Origin: DAIOGN01 sp036745245
Lineage (GTDB): Bacteria; Zixibacteria; MSB-5A5; JAUVRN01
Length of the DNA stretch: 64,000 bases
Assembly (NCBI GenBank): GCA_036745245.1
Contig: DAIOGN010000002.1
Location: 10,834 to 74,833 of the forward strand
Reading direction: 5' to 3'
In this document: positions 31,547-40,196 of the stretch, piece by piece
Position numbering within the stretch: position 1 is the stretch's first letter
Layout: each line of letters opens with the position of its first letter
Notes under the pieces: generated by a model
The model's database searches: none
Seen by the model: only the letters and a program-made list of their open reading frames with translations
What the model was told of the DNA's origin: nothing
Made by a program: the position numbers and the translations under genes

Positions 31547-34138
31547 CTACCATTCCGTCCGCAGGCGCACGAACACGTTGCGCTCAGCCGCCGGCAGAGT
31601 GTACGGCACGCCGAAATAGGTGTACCCCGAACCGCTGTACAACTCGTTGGTGACGTTGTTCACCGCGCACTCGAGCGTCAGACGATTCACGATGGGAGCG
31701 GCGCCCAGTCGCACACCCAGCCTGAGGTTGAGCACGTTGTACCGGTCCATCGAGAGTGCAGCGTCGCCGGTCTGATCGAGCTGAATGCGACCGGCATACC
31801 GAAACTCTACGCCGCCGGTGAGTTGGACGCTTTTGCTGAACGGAACTTCTCCGTAAGCTCCCAGATTGACCAGCACCTGCGGGAAGCCCGCGATCGGGTT
31901 CCCCGCGTGATCGATGGTCTCAGTGCTCGCCACGGGCAGGTACACCGTGTCGCCGCCCGTCGGCGAATTGAACACCGTGGTGTACTCGGTAAACGTCTCG
32001 AAATAATTATCCGACCAGGTGGCGTTCGCGGACAGTTCCAGCTCCCGGAGGGGCTTGTACTTCAGGAGTCCCTCCACACCGCGGTGGATCGATTCGCCTG
32101 CGTTTGTGCGAATGGGAAAGCCGTTCATGTCGAGCCCTCCCGCGGCCACGATCTCGTTGTCGAACCACTGATAGAACCCATTGAGGTCGAAGAGCAGCCG
32201 GTCCTCCGTGTGGCGGTAGCCCAGATCCAGACTGGTCACCTCTTCAGGCTGCATGAACGGATCGGACGCGGCGCCCGACACCGGATCGTAGGAGCCGAAG
32301 AATTGCGTGGGATCCTCGAGTTCATCGGGTCTGAAGATGTCGGTGTGCGCCGGCTCGTGTTCACTGCGCGCGGCATTGAGGTACACCGCGTCGGGCTCCG
32401 TGAACCTCCACAGCACTCCCAGGCGCGGCGACCAGGCGGAGTAATCCAGATCGTAGTTCACATTGCCGCGACTGTCGTGCCGCAACGAATAGCGTCGCCA
32501 GGAGTACTGCACGGCCAGCGAGAGGTGCCAGCGTTGTGCGAGTTGGAGGTTCTCCTCCACAAACGCCACGGCGGAGGTGCGATACCCGTCGTAGCTGTAA
32601 TAGTCCTGTCCTGCCAGAAACCCCGGTGGCGCAGGCTGAGCCGAGCGCACCTGGCCGAAGTGGTAGCCATGATGATAATCGAAACTGCCGCCGAACTGCA
32701 GCGTGCCTGCGCCGTGCGCCACCTTGAAGCGCGGTGCCATGCCGAAGAAGTCGTTCTGCACCCAGCGTTGAAGCACGGCGTTGTTGTATTGATTCACAGT
32801 AAACACCGTGTCGCCCGACGACAGGGTGTCGCGACGAAATGTGGACACTTCCACTTCATGCCACAGGGTGTCGCCGTACAAGGCCGAGTCCTGCACGAAC
32901 TGAGTACCGGTAACCACGGTTTCGTAGTGGATGGGGTCGTAGGCGAGGCTGTCGCGCGTCTGGATCGATCCGAGGCCCAGGTCGCCGAAGCTCGAATACG
33001 GCCAGCTCTGGATGTAGTAGCCGTCGCCCTTGATGTAGAACAGCGAGTTGGACAGGCTCCAGGTCTCAGAGATCTTCCAGTCGGTGAGCAGCTCGTAGTG
33101 CGGCTGGTTGAACGTATCGGTCTCGTCCTCGTAGGTGAGCGGATTGAACTTCCGGTCGGAAGCCAGCGTCACTGGATCGATTCCGTAATACGCCAGGTGG
33201 AGGTGTTCGGGTCCGCCATAGGCGTGGAAGCGATTGGTGAGTCCCTGGTCGTAACGAGCCACGCCCACGAAGTAGCTCCACATGTCCGTCCACGACTGAT
33301 CCCGGTAGCCGTCGGACGTGATGCTTGAATAGCGGCCGTACACGGCGTAGCGGCCGTCGATCAACCCCGAGTTGCCTTCGAGTTTGAACTTGTGGGTGTC
33401 ATAGGAACCGCCTGCCAGGTCGAGCGAGAGCTTCGGCTCCTGGGTATAGGGCTGCGTCTCGATCGACACCACACCGCCCGCCGCCGACGCGCCGTACAGC
33501 GAAGCGCCCACGCCGCGCTGAATCTGGATGTCGGAGGCCGATTCGGACAGGTCGGGCATGTCCACCCAGTACCCCTGGTGCGGCTCGGGATCGTTCTGTG
33601 GCACGCCGTTGAGCAGCACGGAAATCCGGCGCTGGTCGAATCCCCGGATCTGAAGATAGCTGTAGCCCACGCCGTTCCCGGCATCCGAGTAGGCATAGGC
33701 CCCCGGCTGCTTGGCCAAAAGCATCGGTGCGTCTTCCACTCCGTGATCCCGCTCGATTTCTTCGCGTGTGAGGTTGGAGTGCGGCACGGCGTCAGTCTGC
33801 GACGACACACGCGTGGTGGTGATGACGACCTCTTCACCGGGAAGAACGATGGGATCCAGCCGCAGTTCGAGCGCAATGGCAAGGCCGGCGGTTTCCACCT
33901 CCTGTCGAACGGGCGCATAGCCCACATGGCTCACCGCCAGTGTGAAGCGACCATCGGACGCCAATTCAAAACTGAATTCCCCCGAATCATCGGTGGACGC
34001 CGCCTGCCCGGTTTCGACCAGCCGCACCGACGCCGCCGGAATGACTGCGCCGGACTCGTGATCGACAACTTTTCCCGAAAGGACAACGGCTTGTGCCTGT
34101 AGAGGGAGGAGCGCCACAAGAAGAACACTTCGAAACAT
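31547..34138 (-). CDS. TonB-dependent receptor, predicted thiamine/TPP-related uptake
   Basis: An 863-residue outer-membrane receptor. After a signal peptide (LLVALLPLQAQA) comes a carboxypeptidase-regulatory-like domain (SGKVVDHESGAVIPAASVRL). The plug follows, with IERDHGVEDAPMLLAKQPGA, YLQIRGFDQRRISVLLNGVP and QRGVGASLYGASAAGGVVSI. The rest is a 22-strand barrel ending in FVRLRTEW with a terminal aromatic residue. Start ATG 34138 is behind GCGGAG. It is the first gene after a TPP riboswitch, so its ligand is most likely thiamine or a phosphorylated form; this is inference from context. Confidence 0.88.
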   Translation of the reverse strand: MFRSVLLVALLPLQAQAVVLSGKVVDHESGAVIPAASVRLVETGQAASTDDSGEFSFELASDGRFTLAVSHVGYAPVRQEVETAGLAIALELRLDPIVLPGEEVVITTTRVSSQTDAVPHSNLTREEIERDHGVEDAPMLLAKQPGAYAYSDAGNGVGYSYLQIRGFDQRRISVLLNGVPQNDPEPHQGYWVDMPDLSESASDIQIQRGVGASLYGASAAGGVVSIETQPYTQEPKLSLDLAGGSYDTHKFKLEGNSGLIDGRYAVYGRYSSITSDGYRDQSWTDMWSYFVGVARYDQGLTNRFHAYGGPEHLHLAYYGIDPVTLASDRKFNPLTYEDETDTFNQPHYELLTDWKISETWSLSNSLFYIKGDGYYIQSWPYSSFGDLGLGSIQTRDSLAYDPIHYETVVTGTQFVQDSALYGDTLWHEVEVSTFRRDTLSSGDTVFTVNQYNNAVLQRWVQNDFFGMAPRFKVAHGAGTLQFGGSFDYHHGYHFGQVRSAQPAPPGFLAGQDYYSYDGYRTSAVAFVEENLQLAQRWHLSLAVQYSWRRYSLRHDSRGNVNYDLDYSAWSPRLGVLWRFTEPDAVYLNAARSEHEPAHTDIFRPDELEDPTQFFGSYDPVSGAASDPFMQPEEVTSLDLGYRHTEDRLLFDLNGFYQWFDNEIVAAGGLDMNGFPIRTNAGESIHRGVEGLLKYKPLRELELSANATWSDNYFETFTEYTTVFNSPTGGDTVYLPVASTETIDHAGNPIAGFPQVLVNLGAYGEVPFSKSVQLTGGVEFRYAGRIQLDQTGDAALSMDRYNVLNLRLGVRLGAAPIVNRLTLECAVNNVTNELYSGSGYTYFGVPYTLPAAERNVFVRLRTEW

Positions 34139-34172
34139 CGCCAGAACTCCGCGTTGGGCCCCGGAGGGCCGA

Positions 34173-34201
34173 CAAAAATACCGTTCCAGCGCGGGAAACG
34201 G
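34173..34201 (-). terminator. Attenuator terminator of the TPP riboswitch
   Basis: On the minus strand CCGTTTCC (34201-34194) can pair with GGAACGG (34187-34181) with one bulged T, followed by TATTTTTG. CCGTTTCC is also the exact complement of GGAAACGG at the 3' edge of the aptamer, so the two pairings exclude each other. Confidence 0.6.
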
Positions 34202-34219
34202 CATGCGGCAAGGCAATGT

Positions 34220-34312
34220 CCGTTCCGTTTCCTACGCTGGTATTACCCAGATCAGGTTCGAAGGGTGTGATCTCAGATGCCGTTCGCTTCGGCACCGACC
34301 CCTACGGAACAA
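34220..34312 (-). promoter_or_regulatory. TPP riboswitch (THI element) aptamer
   Basis: The minus strand carries the conserved THI-box parts in order: GGGGTCGGTGCC, CTGAGATCACACCC, then GAACCTGATCTGGGTAATAC and CAGCGTAGGAAA. P1 can form from GTTCCGT (34310-34304) and ACGGAAC (34228-34222). It lies about 85 bp before the TonB receptor start with an intrinsic terminator between. TPP binding should favour P1 and hence the terminator, turning the uptake operon off. Confidence 0.95.
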
Positions 34313-34392
34313 CGTCACGATATCCAATCCGGCCCCGCCTCACAAGGCGATTCGCTGGCACCGGAACCCCTTCTCCAGTAGCTTGTGCGCCT

Positions 34393-35187
34393 ATGAGTTC
34401 CGAAACCAGGCAGTACGCCCGCTGCCTCGCTCGTGCGCAGGAAGTAGCCAAGGCCGCGGGCTGCAAGCTGCGCGCCGCTCAGAGCAGGAAGCCGGCCGTA
34501 GACTTCAAGGGAGCCATCGACCTGGTGACGGAGATGGATCGCAAAGTGGAGCGCTTCATCGCCTCGGAATTGTCGCGATCTTTCCCCGGATTCGACTTTC
34601 TGGCGGAAGAAGCACAGCGCAACGTGGCCACCGGGTCGGAGTTTCGCTGGGTGGTGGATCCTCTCGACGGCACCACCAACTATGCACACGGTTTGCCGAT
34701 TTTCAGCGTCTCCATCGCGCTCGAACACCACGGAAAGGTAGTGGTGGGCGTGGTATATCAGCCGGTGCTCAACGAGATGTTTGCGGCGCAGAAGGGCCGC
34801 GGAGCGCGCCTCAACGGCCGGAGAGTTTCGGTGTCCACACGGTCACACCTCCACCACAGCCTCCTGGTGACCGGGTTCCCTTACGACATGCACACCACGC
34901 GCGACGACAATCTGAAATACTTCAGGCGACTGTCGAAGCGCGCACGCGCGGTACGCCGCCTGGGCTCGGCGGCTCTCGACCTCTGCTACGTAGCTTGCGG
35001 CCGATTCGACGGCTACTGGGAGCTGAAGCTCGCACCCTGGGACGTTGCAGCCGGCTCGCTTGTCGCAACAGAAGCTGGCGCGAGGATCACTACTATGGAA
35101 GGACGCCCGTTTTCAATGTACGGACGTTCCCTGGTGGCCGCTGGGCCACGCCTTCACGGTACCCTGCTTTCCTGCCTGCACGGCTGA
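34393..35187 (+). CDS. Inositol monophosphatase family protein
   Basis: A 264-residue Mg2+-dependent phosphatase of the IMPase/SuhB type. Metal ligands lie in LAEEA, WVVDPLDGTTNYAHG and the C-terminal WDVAAGSLVATEAGA; all are present. Substrates in bacteria range from inositol-1-phosphate to phosphoadenosine phosphate and sugar phosphates, and sequence does not decide between them. Start ATG 34393 is used because the conserved helix (YARCLARAQEVAKAAG) begins directly after. The gene diverges from the thiamine operon. Confidence 0.88.
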   Translation: MSSETRQYARCLARAQEVAKAAGCKLRAAQSRKPAVDFKGAIDLVTEMDRKVERFIASELSRSFPGFDFLAEEAQRNVATGSEFRWVVDPLDGTTNYAHGLPIFSVSIALEHHGKVVVGVVYQPVLNEMFAAQKGRGARLNGRRVSVSTRSHLHHSLLVTGFPYDMHTTRDDNLKYFRRLSKRARAVRRLGSAALDLCYVACGRFDGYWELKLAPWDVAAGSLVATEAGARITTMEGRPFSMYGRSLVAAGPRLHGTLLSCLHG

Positions 35188-35262
35188 ACCCGCCCCGCCG
35201 AAAAGCGGCGGCAAGCTTCCCCCAACCATTTATTCCACTTGGATTTAGCTTGTATTACGGTT

Positions 35263-35280
35263 CTGTCATTCGCCCGTCAT
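35263..35280 (+). promoter_or_regulatory. Pho-box-like direct repeat
   Basis: CTGTCAT (35263-35269) and CCGTCAT (35274-35280) are two heptamers on an 11-bp period, the arrangement bound by PhoB-type regulators, with one mismatch to a perfect CTGTCAT pair. The site lies 128 bp before the TonB receptor start. A PhoB/OmpR-type response regulator is encoded at the end of the same cluster. Confidence 0.55.
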
Positions 35281-35407
35281 AAAACCTACTCGCTGGCTCC
35301 TAACCTCGGGTCAACGGGGAGGGGTGTGTCTACCCCGTAACAGCAAATAGCCAAAGGGATTTGACGAAGAGTCACGGGCACAGAAACAGCGAATTCAGGA
35401 GAACACA

Positions 35408-38326
35408 GTGACGTTTTCACATAGTGGAATTCAAAAGCAGAGATGGTTCCATGGCAGCACGCTCACGCGAGCACTGTTTGCGCTTGTGTTGACAGTGTGC
35501 GGTGCGTGGGCCGAGGGCGCATTCGCCGGCACACTTCGGGGAAAGATCGTGGATTCCCAGACCGGCGAGCCGCTCATGTTCGTAAGCGTGGTGATTACCG
35601 GCACCAACAAAGGCGCCGCGACCGATCTCGAAGGTGTATTCGTCATCCGAGAGGTCCCGGCCGGGACGTACGAGGTGAACGTCACCATGGTGGGCTACTC
35701 CAAGCGCGTGATCACAAGCGTGGTGGTTCCCGAAGGCGACGCCGAACCGTTGAACCTCACCCTGACTCCCGAAGTGATCATGGGGGAGGAAATCGAGGTC
35801 ACGGCAGAAGCGATCAAGAACAACAACGAGGCGGCGCTGCTGCGCGAGCGGCAGAAGGCCTCGTCGGTGTCGGATGCCATCAGCCAGGAAAACATCAGTC
35901 GCTCCGGCTCGAGCACCGCGGCCGACGCAATGGAGAAGGTCACCGGCGTGTCGGTGGAAGACGGCAAGTACTTCTACGTTCGCGGCCTGGGCGACCGCTA
36001 CACCAACGCACGCCTCAACGGCGCCTCGCTGGCCAGCTCCGACCCCGACCGCAACTCGGTGTCGATGGACATGTTCCCCTCGAACTTCCTGGAGAGCATC
36101 GTCACCACCAAGACCTTCACGCCCGATCAGCCGGGCGATTTCACGGGTGGCAGCGTAAACATCCGCACCACCACGTTTCCGGAGAAGCTCAGCGTGAAGT
36201 TCTCCATGTCGGCCTCGCGCAATGACGCGGCGCCACGAGACGACAAGTTCCTCACGTATCCCGGCGGCGCGACAGACTGGATGGCCACGGACGACGGCAC
36301 GCGCGCAATCCCCGACGAGCTGGAGGAGCCGGGTCAGCTCCCGAACATCGGCACCACGTTTCGCGACTCGACCAAAGCCTACACGCTCGATCACCTGAGC
36401 AAGGCCTTCAATCCGAACATGGGGCCCTCCACTCGCACGGTGCCGGGCTACCACAGCGAGGCGCTCTCGATTGGCAGCCAGAGCCTGGTGTTCGGCAAGC
36501 CGCTGGGCTACTTCGCCAGTTTCAGCTACAACAAGAGTCTGTCGTCCTACGAGGAGGGGACGTCCGGGTGGTACTACCTCGCGGGTCACGTCGACACCAA
36601 AACGGAGCTGGAGACCAACCTGTCCTTGAAAGACTACCGCAGCACGGAGGAGGTACTGTGGGGTGGGATGGCCAACCTCTCCTTCAAGCCGCATCCGGCT
36701 CACAACCTCCACGCCACATACAACTACAACCGTCGCGGCGAATCGTCCACGCGGTACCAGACGGGGATCTTCCCGCACACGCTTACCGACGGCACATTTT
36801 TCGAAACCCGCACGCTCTCGTACCTCGAGCGCACGCTCCAGGCCGTTCAGGCGGGCGGCGATCATCATCTCACCAGCTGGCTCAACACCGACTGGACGGC
36901 GTCGTACACAAACTCCAGGCAGGACGAACCCGACCTCAGGTACTTCTCCAACGACTTCACGCCGGATGAGGCCAACCCGGTGGACACATTCTTCGACATC
37001 AAGAAGTCCAATTACACGCTGCCCACCCGGTATTATCGCGATCTCGACGAGGACATTTACGACGGACTCCTCAACACCACGCTCCCCTTCGACGTGTGGG
37101 GCGGGCTCAAGAGCAGCGTGAAGCTGGGAGGCAGCCTGAGCCACAAGATGCGCACGTTCCGTGAGCGGCGATTCACGTACGATCACTCGGGCGACGGCGA
37201 GTCGCGCTACGATGGCGACTGGTACAATTACTTCACGGAGGATGTGGGAGTCGTGAGGGTGGACACGGCGCCCAATGGCAACAAGTTCTACACGTTCGGC
37301 CAGTACGTCTATGAGTCGTCGTCCCCTTCCTCCAACTACAACGGCGAGCAGGACATCTACGCGGCCTACGCCATGATCGACCTGCCCGTCACGAGGCGAT
37401 TGCGGCTGATTTCAGGGGCTCGCTACGAAGCGACCCGAATGCAGGTGGAGAGCCTGGACAAGAACAAGGATGTGGGACTCCTGCACATCAACGACGTGCT
37501 GCCGTCGGTGAATGTGGTGTATGCGCTTCGCGACAATATGAACGCGCGCGCCGCCTTCACCAAGACACTGGCGCGACCCACGTTCCGCGAACTGGCCCCC
37601 TACTCCACCTTCGACTTCGTGGGAGATGGAATCGTCTCGGGGAATCCCAATCTCAGACGGAGCCTCATCGACAACTACGACCTGCGGCTGGAGTGGTTCG
37701 TGCGACCTGGTGAGCTTCTGGCCGTGAGCGGGTTCTACAAGAATTTCCGCGACCCCATTGAACGCGCCATCATTTCCAGCCAGAACAACGAGATCCAGTT
37801 TCAGAATGTACCGATGGCACGCGTGACAGGAATTGAATTCGAAGCCAGGACCCGCCTCGACCACGTGTCGGGGGCGTTGCGCAATGTTCAGATCGGAGGC
37901 AACCTCACTCTCATGGAGTCGGAAGTGAAGGTTCCCCCCACCGAGCTGGGGGAGCGGCGGTCGCTCGATCCGTATGCGCCCGACACCCGGCAGCTGCAGG
38001 GCCAGTCGCCCTACCTGATCAATCTGGACGCGGGCTTCAACAGCCCGCGCACAGGTACTTCGATCAGCTTGTTCTATAACATCTTCGGCGAGCGGATGTC
38101 GGAGGTGGCCGTGGGCGGCAGCCCGCACACGTTCGAGCAGCCGCGTGGGCTGCTCGATCTGAGTCTGTCCCAGAACCTCTGGCGCGGCCTGTCCTTCGGC
38201 TTTCAGGCCAAGAACCTCCTCGATGCCAGCCTCAAGAAGACTCAGGAATTCAAGGGTCAGGAGTACATCGTCAGCGAGTACAAGCTGGGGCGAACCTTCA
38301 AGATGGGGTTCAGCTACAACCTCTAA
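35408..38326 (+). CDS. TonB-dependent receptor, possible phosphate-starvation receptor
   Basis: A 972-residue receptor starting at GTG 35408 behind CAGGAG. Residues 1-41 are a long signal peptide, 42-125 a carboxypeptidase-regulatory-like domain (LRGKIVDSQTGEPLMFVSVV), 135-265 the plug (SSTAADAMEKVTGVSVEDGK, YVRGLGDRYTNARLNGASLA, DFTGGSVNIRTTTFPE), and the remainder the barrel, closing with KLGRTFKMGFSYNL. The plug type is that of large receptors common in FCB bacteria and proteobacteria for organic or phosphorus ligands. Upstream Pho-box-like repeats and the downstream PhoB-like gene suggest phosphate control; the ligand is unknown. Confidence 0.88.
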   Translation: MTFSHSGIQKQRWFHGSTLTRALFALVLTVCGAWAEGAFAGTLRGKIVDSQTGEPLMFVSVVITGTNKGAATDLEGVFVIREVPAGTYEVNVTMVGYSKRVITSVVVPEGDAEPLNLTLTPEVIMGEEIEVTAEAIKNNNEAALLRERQKASSVSDAISQENISRSGSSTAADAMEKVTGVSVEDGKYFYVRGLGDRYTNARLNGASLASSDPDRNSVSMDMFPSNFLESIVTTKTFTPDQPGDFTGGSVNIRTTTFPEKLSVKFSMSASRNDAAPRDDKFLTYPGGATDWMATDDGTRAIPDELEEPGQLPNIGTTFRDSTKAYTLDHLSKAFNPNMGPSTRTVPGYHSEALSIGSQSLVFGKPLGYFASFSYNKSLSSYEEGTSGWYYLAGHVDTKTELETNLSLKDYRSTEEVLWGGMANLSFKPHPAHNLHATYNYNRRGESSTRYQTGIFPHTLTDGTFFETRTLSYLERTLQAVQAGGDHHLTSWLNTDWTASYTNSRQDEPDLRYFSNDFTPDEANPVDTFFDIKKSNYTLPTRYYRDLDEDIYDGLLNTTLPFDVWGGLKSSVKLGGSLSHKMRTFRERRFTYDHSGDGESRYDGDWYNYFTEDVGVVRVDTAPNGNKFYTFGQYVYESSSPSSNYNGEQDIYAAYAMIDLPVTRRLRLISGARYEATRMQVESLDKNKDVGLLHINDVLPSVNVVYALRDNMNARAAFTKTLARPTFRELAPYSTFDFVGDGIVSGNPNLRRSLIDNYDLRLEWFVRPGELLAVSGFYKNFRDPIERAIISSQNNEIQFQNVPMARVTGIEFEARTRLDHVSGALRNVQIGGNLTLMESEVKVPPTELGERRSLDPYAPDTRQLQGQSPYLINLDAGFNSPRTGTSISLFYNIFGERMSEVAVGGSPHTFEQPRGLLDLSLSQNLWRGLSFGFQAKNLLDASLKKTQEFKGQEYIVSEYKLGRTFKMGFSYNL

Positions 38327-38352
38327 TCCGCGGTATCGACGCATTGTCCTCG

Positions 38353-38386
38353 AAGAGGCCCGGTTTGACACGGGTCTCTTTGTTTG
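38353..38386 (+). terminator. Intrinsic terminator after the TonB receptor
   Basis: AAGAGGCCCG (38353-38362) pairs with CGGGTCTCTT (38371-38380), one G.T pair, 8-nt loop, followed by TGTTTG. The interrupted T run makes it moderate, so partial read-through to the next gene is possible. Confidence 0.6.
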
Positions 38387-38521
38387 AATAGCGAGATGGC
38401 TGCCTCATTACGATCCGGTAACGCGGCCGTAATAGTAGACCCACGCCCGGTCGTAAATCCCCACCTGTAGGTCCTTCCTACGAACCGCAGTCCCATACCG
38501 CATACCATGAGGAGGAGCGAC

Positions 38522-40153
38522 ATGTTTCAAAGATGGATGGTGGCATTGCTCGTGCTGCTTGTGCCGGCTGCCGCGCTTGCGCAGCTGGATAGTATCATCG
38601 TGACCGATGCCGGATTCGCCGGAGACCACGTGGTGTGGTCGCCCGATTCGGCCAATTTCTACCTTCTGACCGAATTCATCTTCGTCGAAAACGGCGACAC
38701 GCTGGAGATCGAGCCCGGCACCGTGATCAAGGGCGAGCCCGGCACGGCCGATTCGGCTTCGGCGCTCATCGTGGCTCGCGGTGGGTACCTGATCGCCGAC
38801 GGCACGCCTTCAGAACCCATCATTTTTACCTGCCAGGCCGACGATCCCACGGATCCGTTCGACCTGCCTGAGAATCTCCGCGGCCAGTGGGGCGGCCTGG
38901 TGCTGCTCGGCGTGGCGGGTACCAACCGTGCCGGCGACTCGGGCCAGATCGAAGGCATTCCCGCCACTGAGCCGCGCGCCCGCTATGGGCCGGGAGCGGC
39001 GTTCCCCCTCAACAACGCAGACAATTCGGGCATCGTGCGTTACGTGTCCCTGCGCTACGGCGGCACCGTCATCGGCGCAAACAATGAAATCAACGGCCTC
39101 ACCATGGGCGGAGTAGGCTCGGGCACCACCGTCGACTACGTCGAAGCTTACAATAATGCCGACGATGGCATCGAGTGGTTTGGTGGTACGGTGAACGTGA
39201 AGCACTTCGTCTCCGCGCGCTGCGACGACGATGGCTACGACTACGACGAAGGCTGGCGTGGAAAAGGCCAGTACTGGTTGCTCTATTTCGACGACGCCGA
39301 CGGCAACTCGGGTGGCGAGCACGACGGCGGCACCACGCCCGAAGACGGCATGCCCTACGCGGTCCCGGTGGTCTCCAACGCCACGTGGATCGGCGCGGGC
39401 GACGCCAGCGGTGCATTCAATGATATGGCGTTCAACATCCGCGACAATGCGGGCGGCAAGTACTCCAACTCGATCTTCGCCGACTTCTTCGGCTTCGGTG
39501 CTCAGATCGAGGATCTGGTGTCGGGCAAGGACAGCCGCGAGCGGCTCGACTCCGGCGAGATCGAGTTCCAGCGCAACATCTGGTACAGCTTCGGTTCGGG
39601 CGACGGAGTGGCTCAGTTGTTCCCCGAGGCCTGGACCCAGGCACACATGTCGGCACCGGCCAATCAGAACCTGTTCGGCGTGAATCCCAAGCTGACCAGC
39701 TGGCCCAAGCCGGGCCGCCCTGCGGATGGCAGCTTCAATCCCATCCCGCAGGTGGGCGGACCCGCCTCGTCGGGCGGCGTGGTCCCGGTCGATCCGTTCT
39801 TTGACGTGGTGACTTACAAAGGCGCGTTCGATCCCAACGGCACCAACTGGGCCCTGGGCTGGACCGCTCTCGATTTTCACGGCTACTTCGGCAACGGGAA
39901 CGCCTGCGCCATTATTGTGGATGGCGACCTGAACGCGAGCAACACCGTGACGTCCTCCGACATCATCACGCTGGTGAACTACGTGTTCAAGGGCGGTGCA
40001 GAGCCGGAGCCGTGCGCGGCCAACGGTGATGTGAACTGCTCGGGATCGGTCAGCTCCGCCGACGTGATCACGCTCGTCAACTTCGTGTTCAAGGCCGGTC
40101 CGCCGCCGTGCGACATCTGCAACACTCCGGCCGCGCAGGATTGTATCCCGTGA
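38522..40153 (+). CDS. Secreted beta-helix protein with C-terminal dockerin
   Basis: A 543-residue protein starting at ATG 38522 behind AGGAGGAG. A signal peptide ends AALA-QL. Residues about 25-440 follow a right-handed beta-helix family often encoded beside TonB receptors (TLEIEPGTVIKGEPGT, ALIVARGGYLIADGTPSEPI, RGQWGGLVLLG, VEAYNNADDGIEWFGGTVNV). The last 75 residues are a two-repeat dockerin (GDLNASNTVTSSDIITLVN, GDVNCSGSVSSADVITLVN). It should be secreted and could attach to the cohesin-like product of the next gene, 43 bp downstream. Perhaps a ligand-capturing partner of the receptor. Confidence 0.85.
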   Translation: MFQRWMVALLVLLVPAAALAQLDSIIVTDAGFAGDHVVWSPDSANFYLLTEFIFVENGDTLEIEPGTVIKGEPGTADSASALIVARGGYLIADGTPSEPIIFTCQADDPTDPFDLPENLRGQWGGLVLLGVAGTNRAGDSGQIEGIPATEPRARYGPGAAFPLNNADNSGIVRYVSLRYGGTVIGANNEINGLTMGGVGSGTTVDYVEAYNNADDGIEWFGGTVNVKHFVSARCDDDGYDYDEGWRGKGQYWLLYFDDADGNSGGEHDGGTTPEDGMPYAVPVVSNATWIGAGDASGAFNDMAFNIRDNAGGKYSNSIFADFFGFGAQIEDLVSGKDSRERLDSGEIEFQRNIWYSFGSGDGVAQLFPEAWTQAHMSAPANQNLFGVNPKLTSWPKPGRPADGSFNPIPQVGGPASSGGVVPVDPFFDVVTYKGAFDPNGTNWALGWTALDFHGYFGNGNACAIIVDGDLNASNTVTSSDIITLVNYVFKGGAEPEPCAANGDVNCSGSVSSADVITLVNFVFKAGPPPCDICNTPAAQDCIP

Positions 40154-40196
40154 TCATGGACGAACCGTATTTCATCCCATTGGAAGGAGTGACAGC

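Noticed and set aside
30223..33328. Two long plus-strand frames opposite the symporter and thiamine TonB receptor genes
   Set aside because: His/Arg/Val-rich antisense shadows of well-supported genes.
34093..34392. N-terminal extension of the inositol monophosphatase gene
   Set aside because: The in-frame extension reads through the TPP riboswitch and its terminator on the other strand and has no conserved residues.
35417..37186. A 589-codon minus-strand frame opposite the second TonB receptor
   Set aside because: Antisense of a gene with clear receptor motifs; its product has no domain and no ribosome site.
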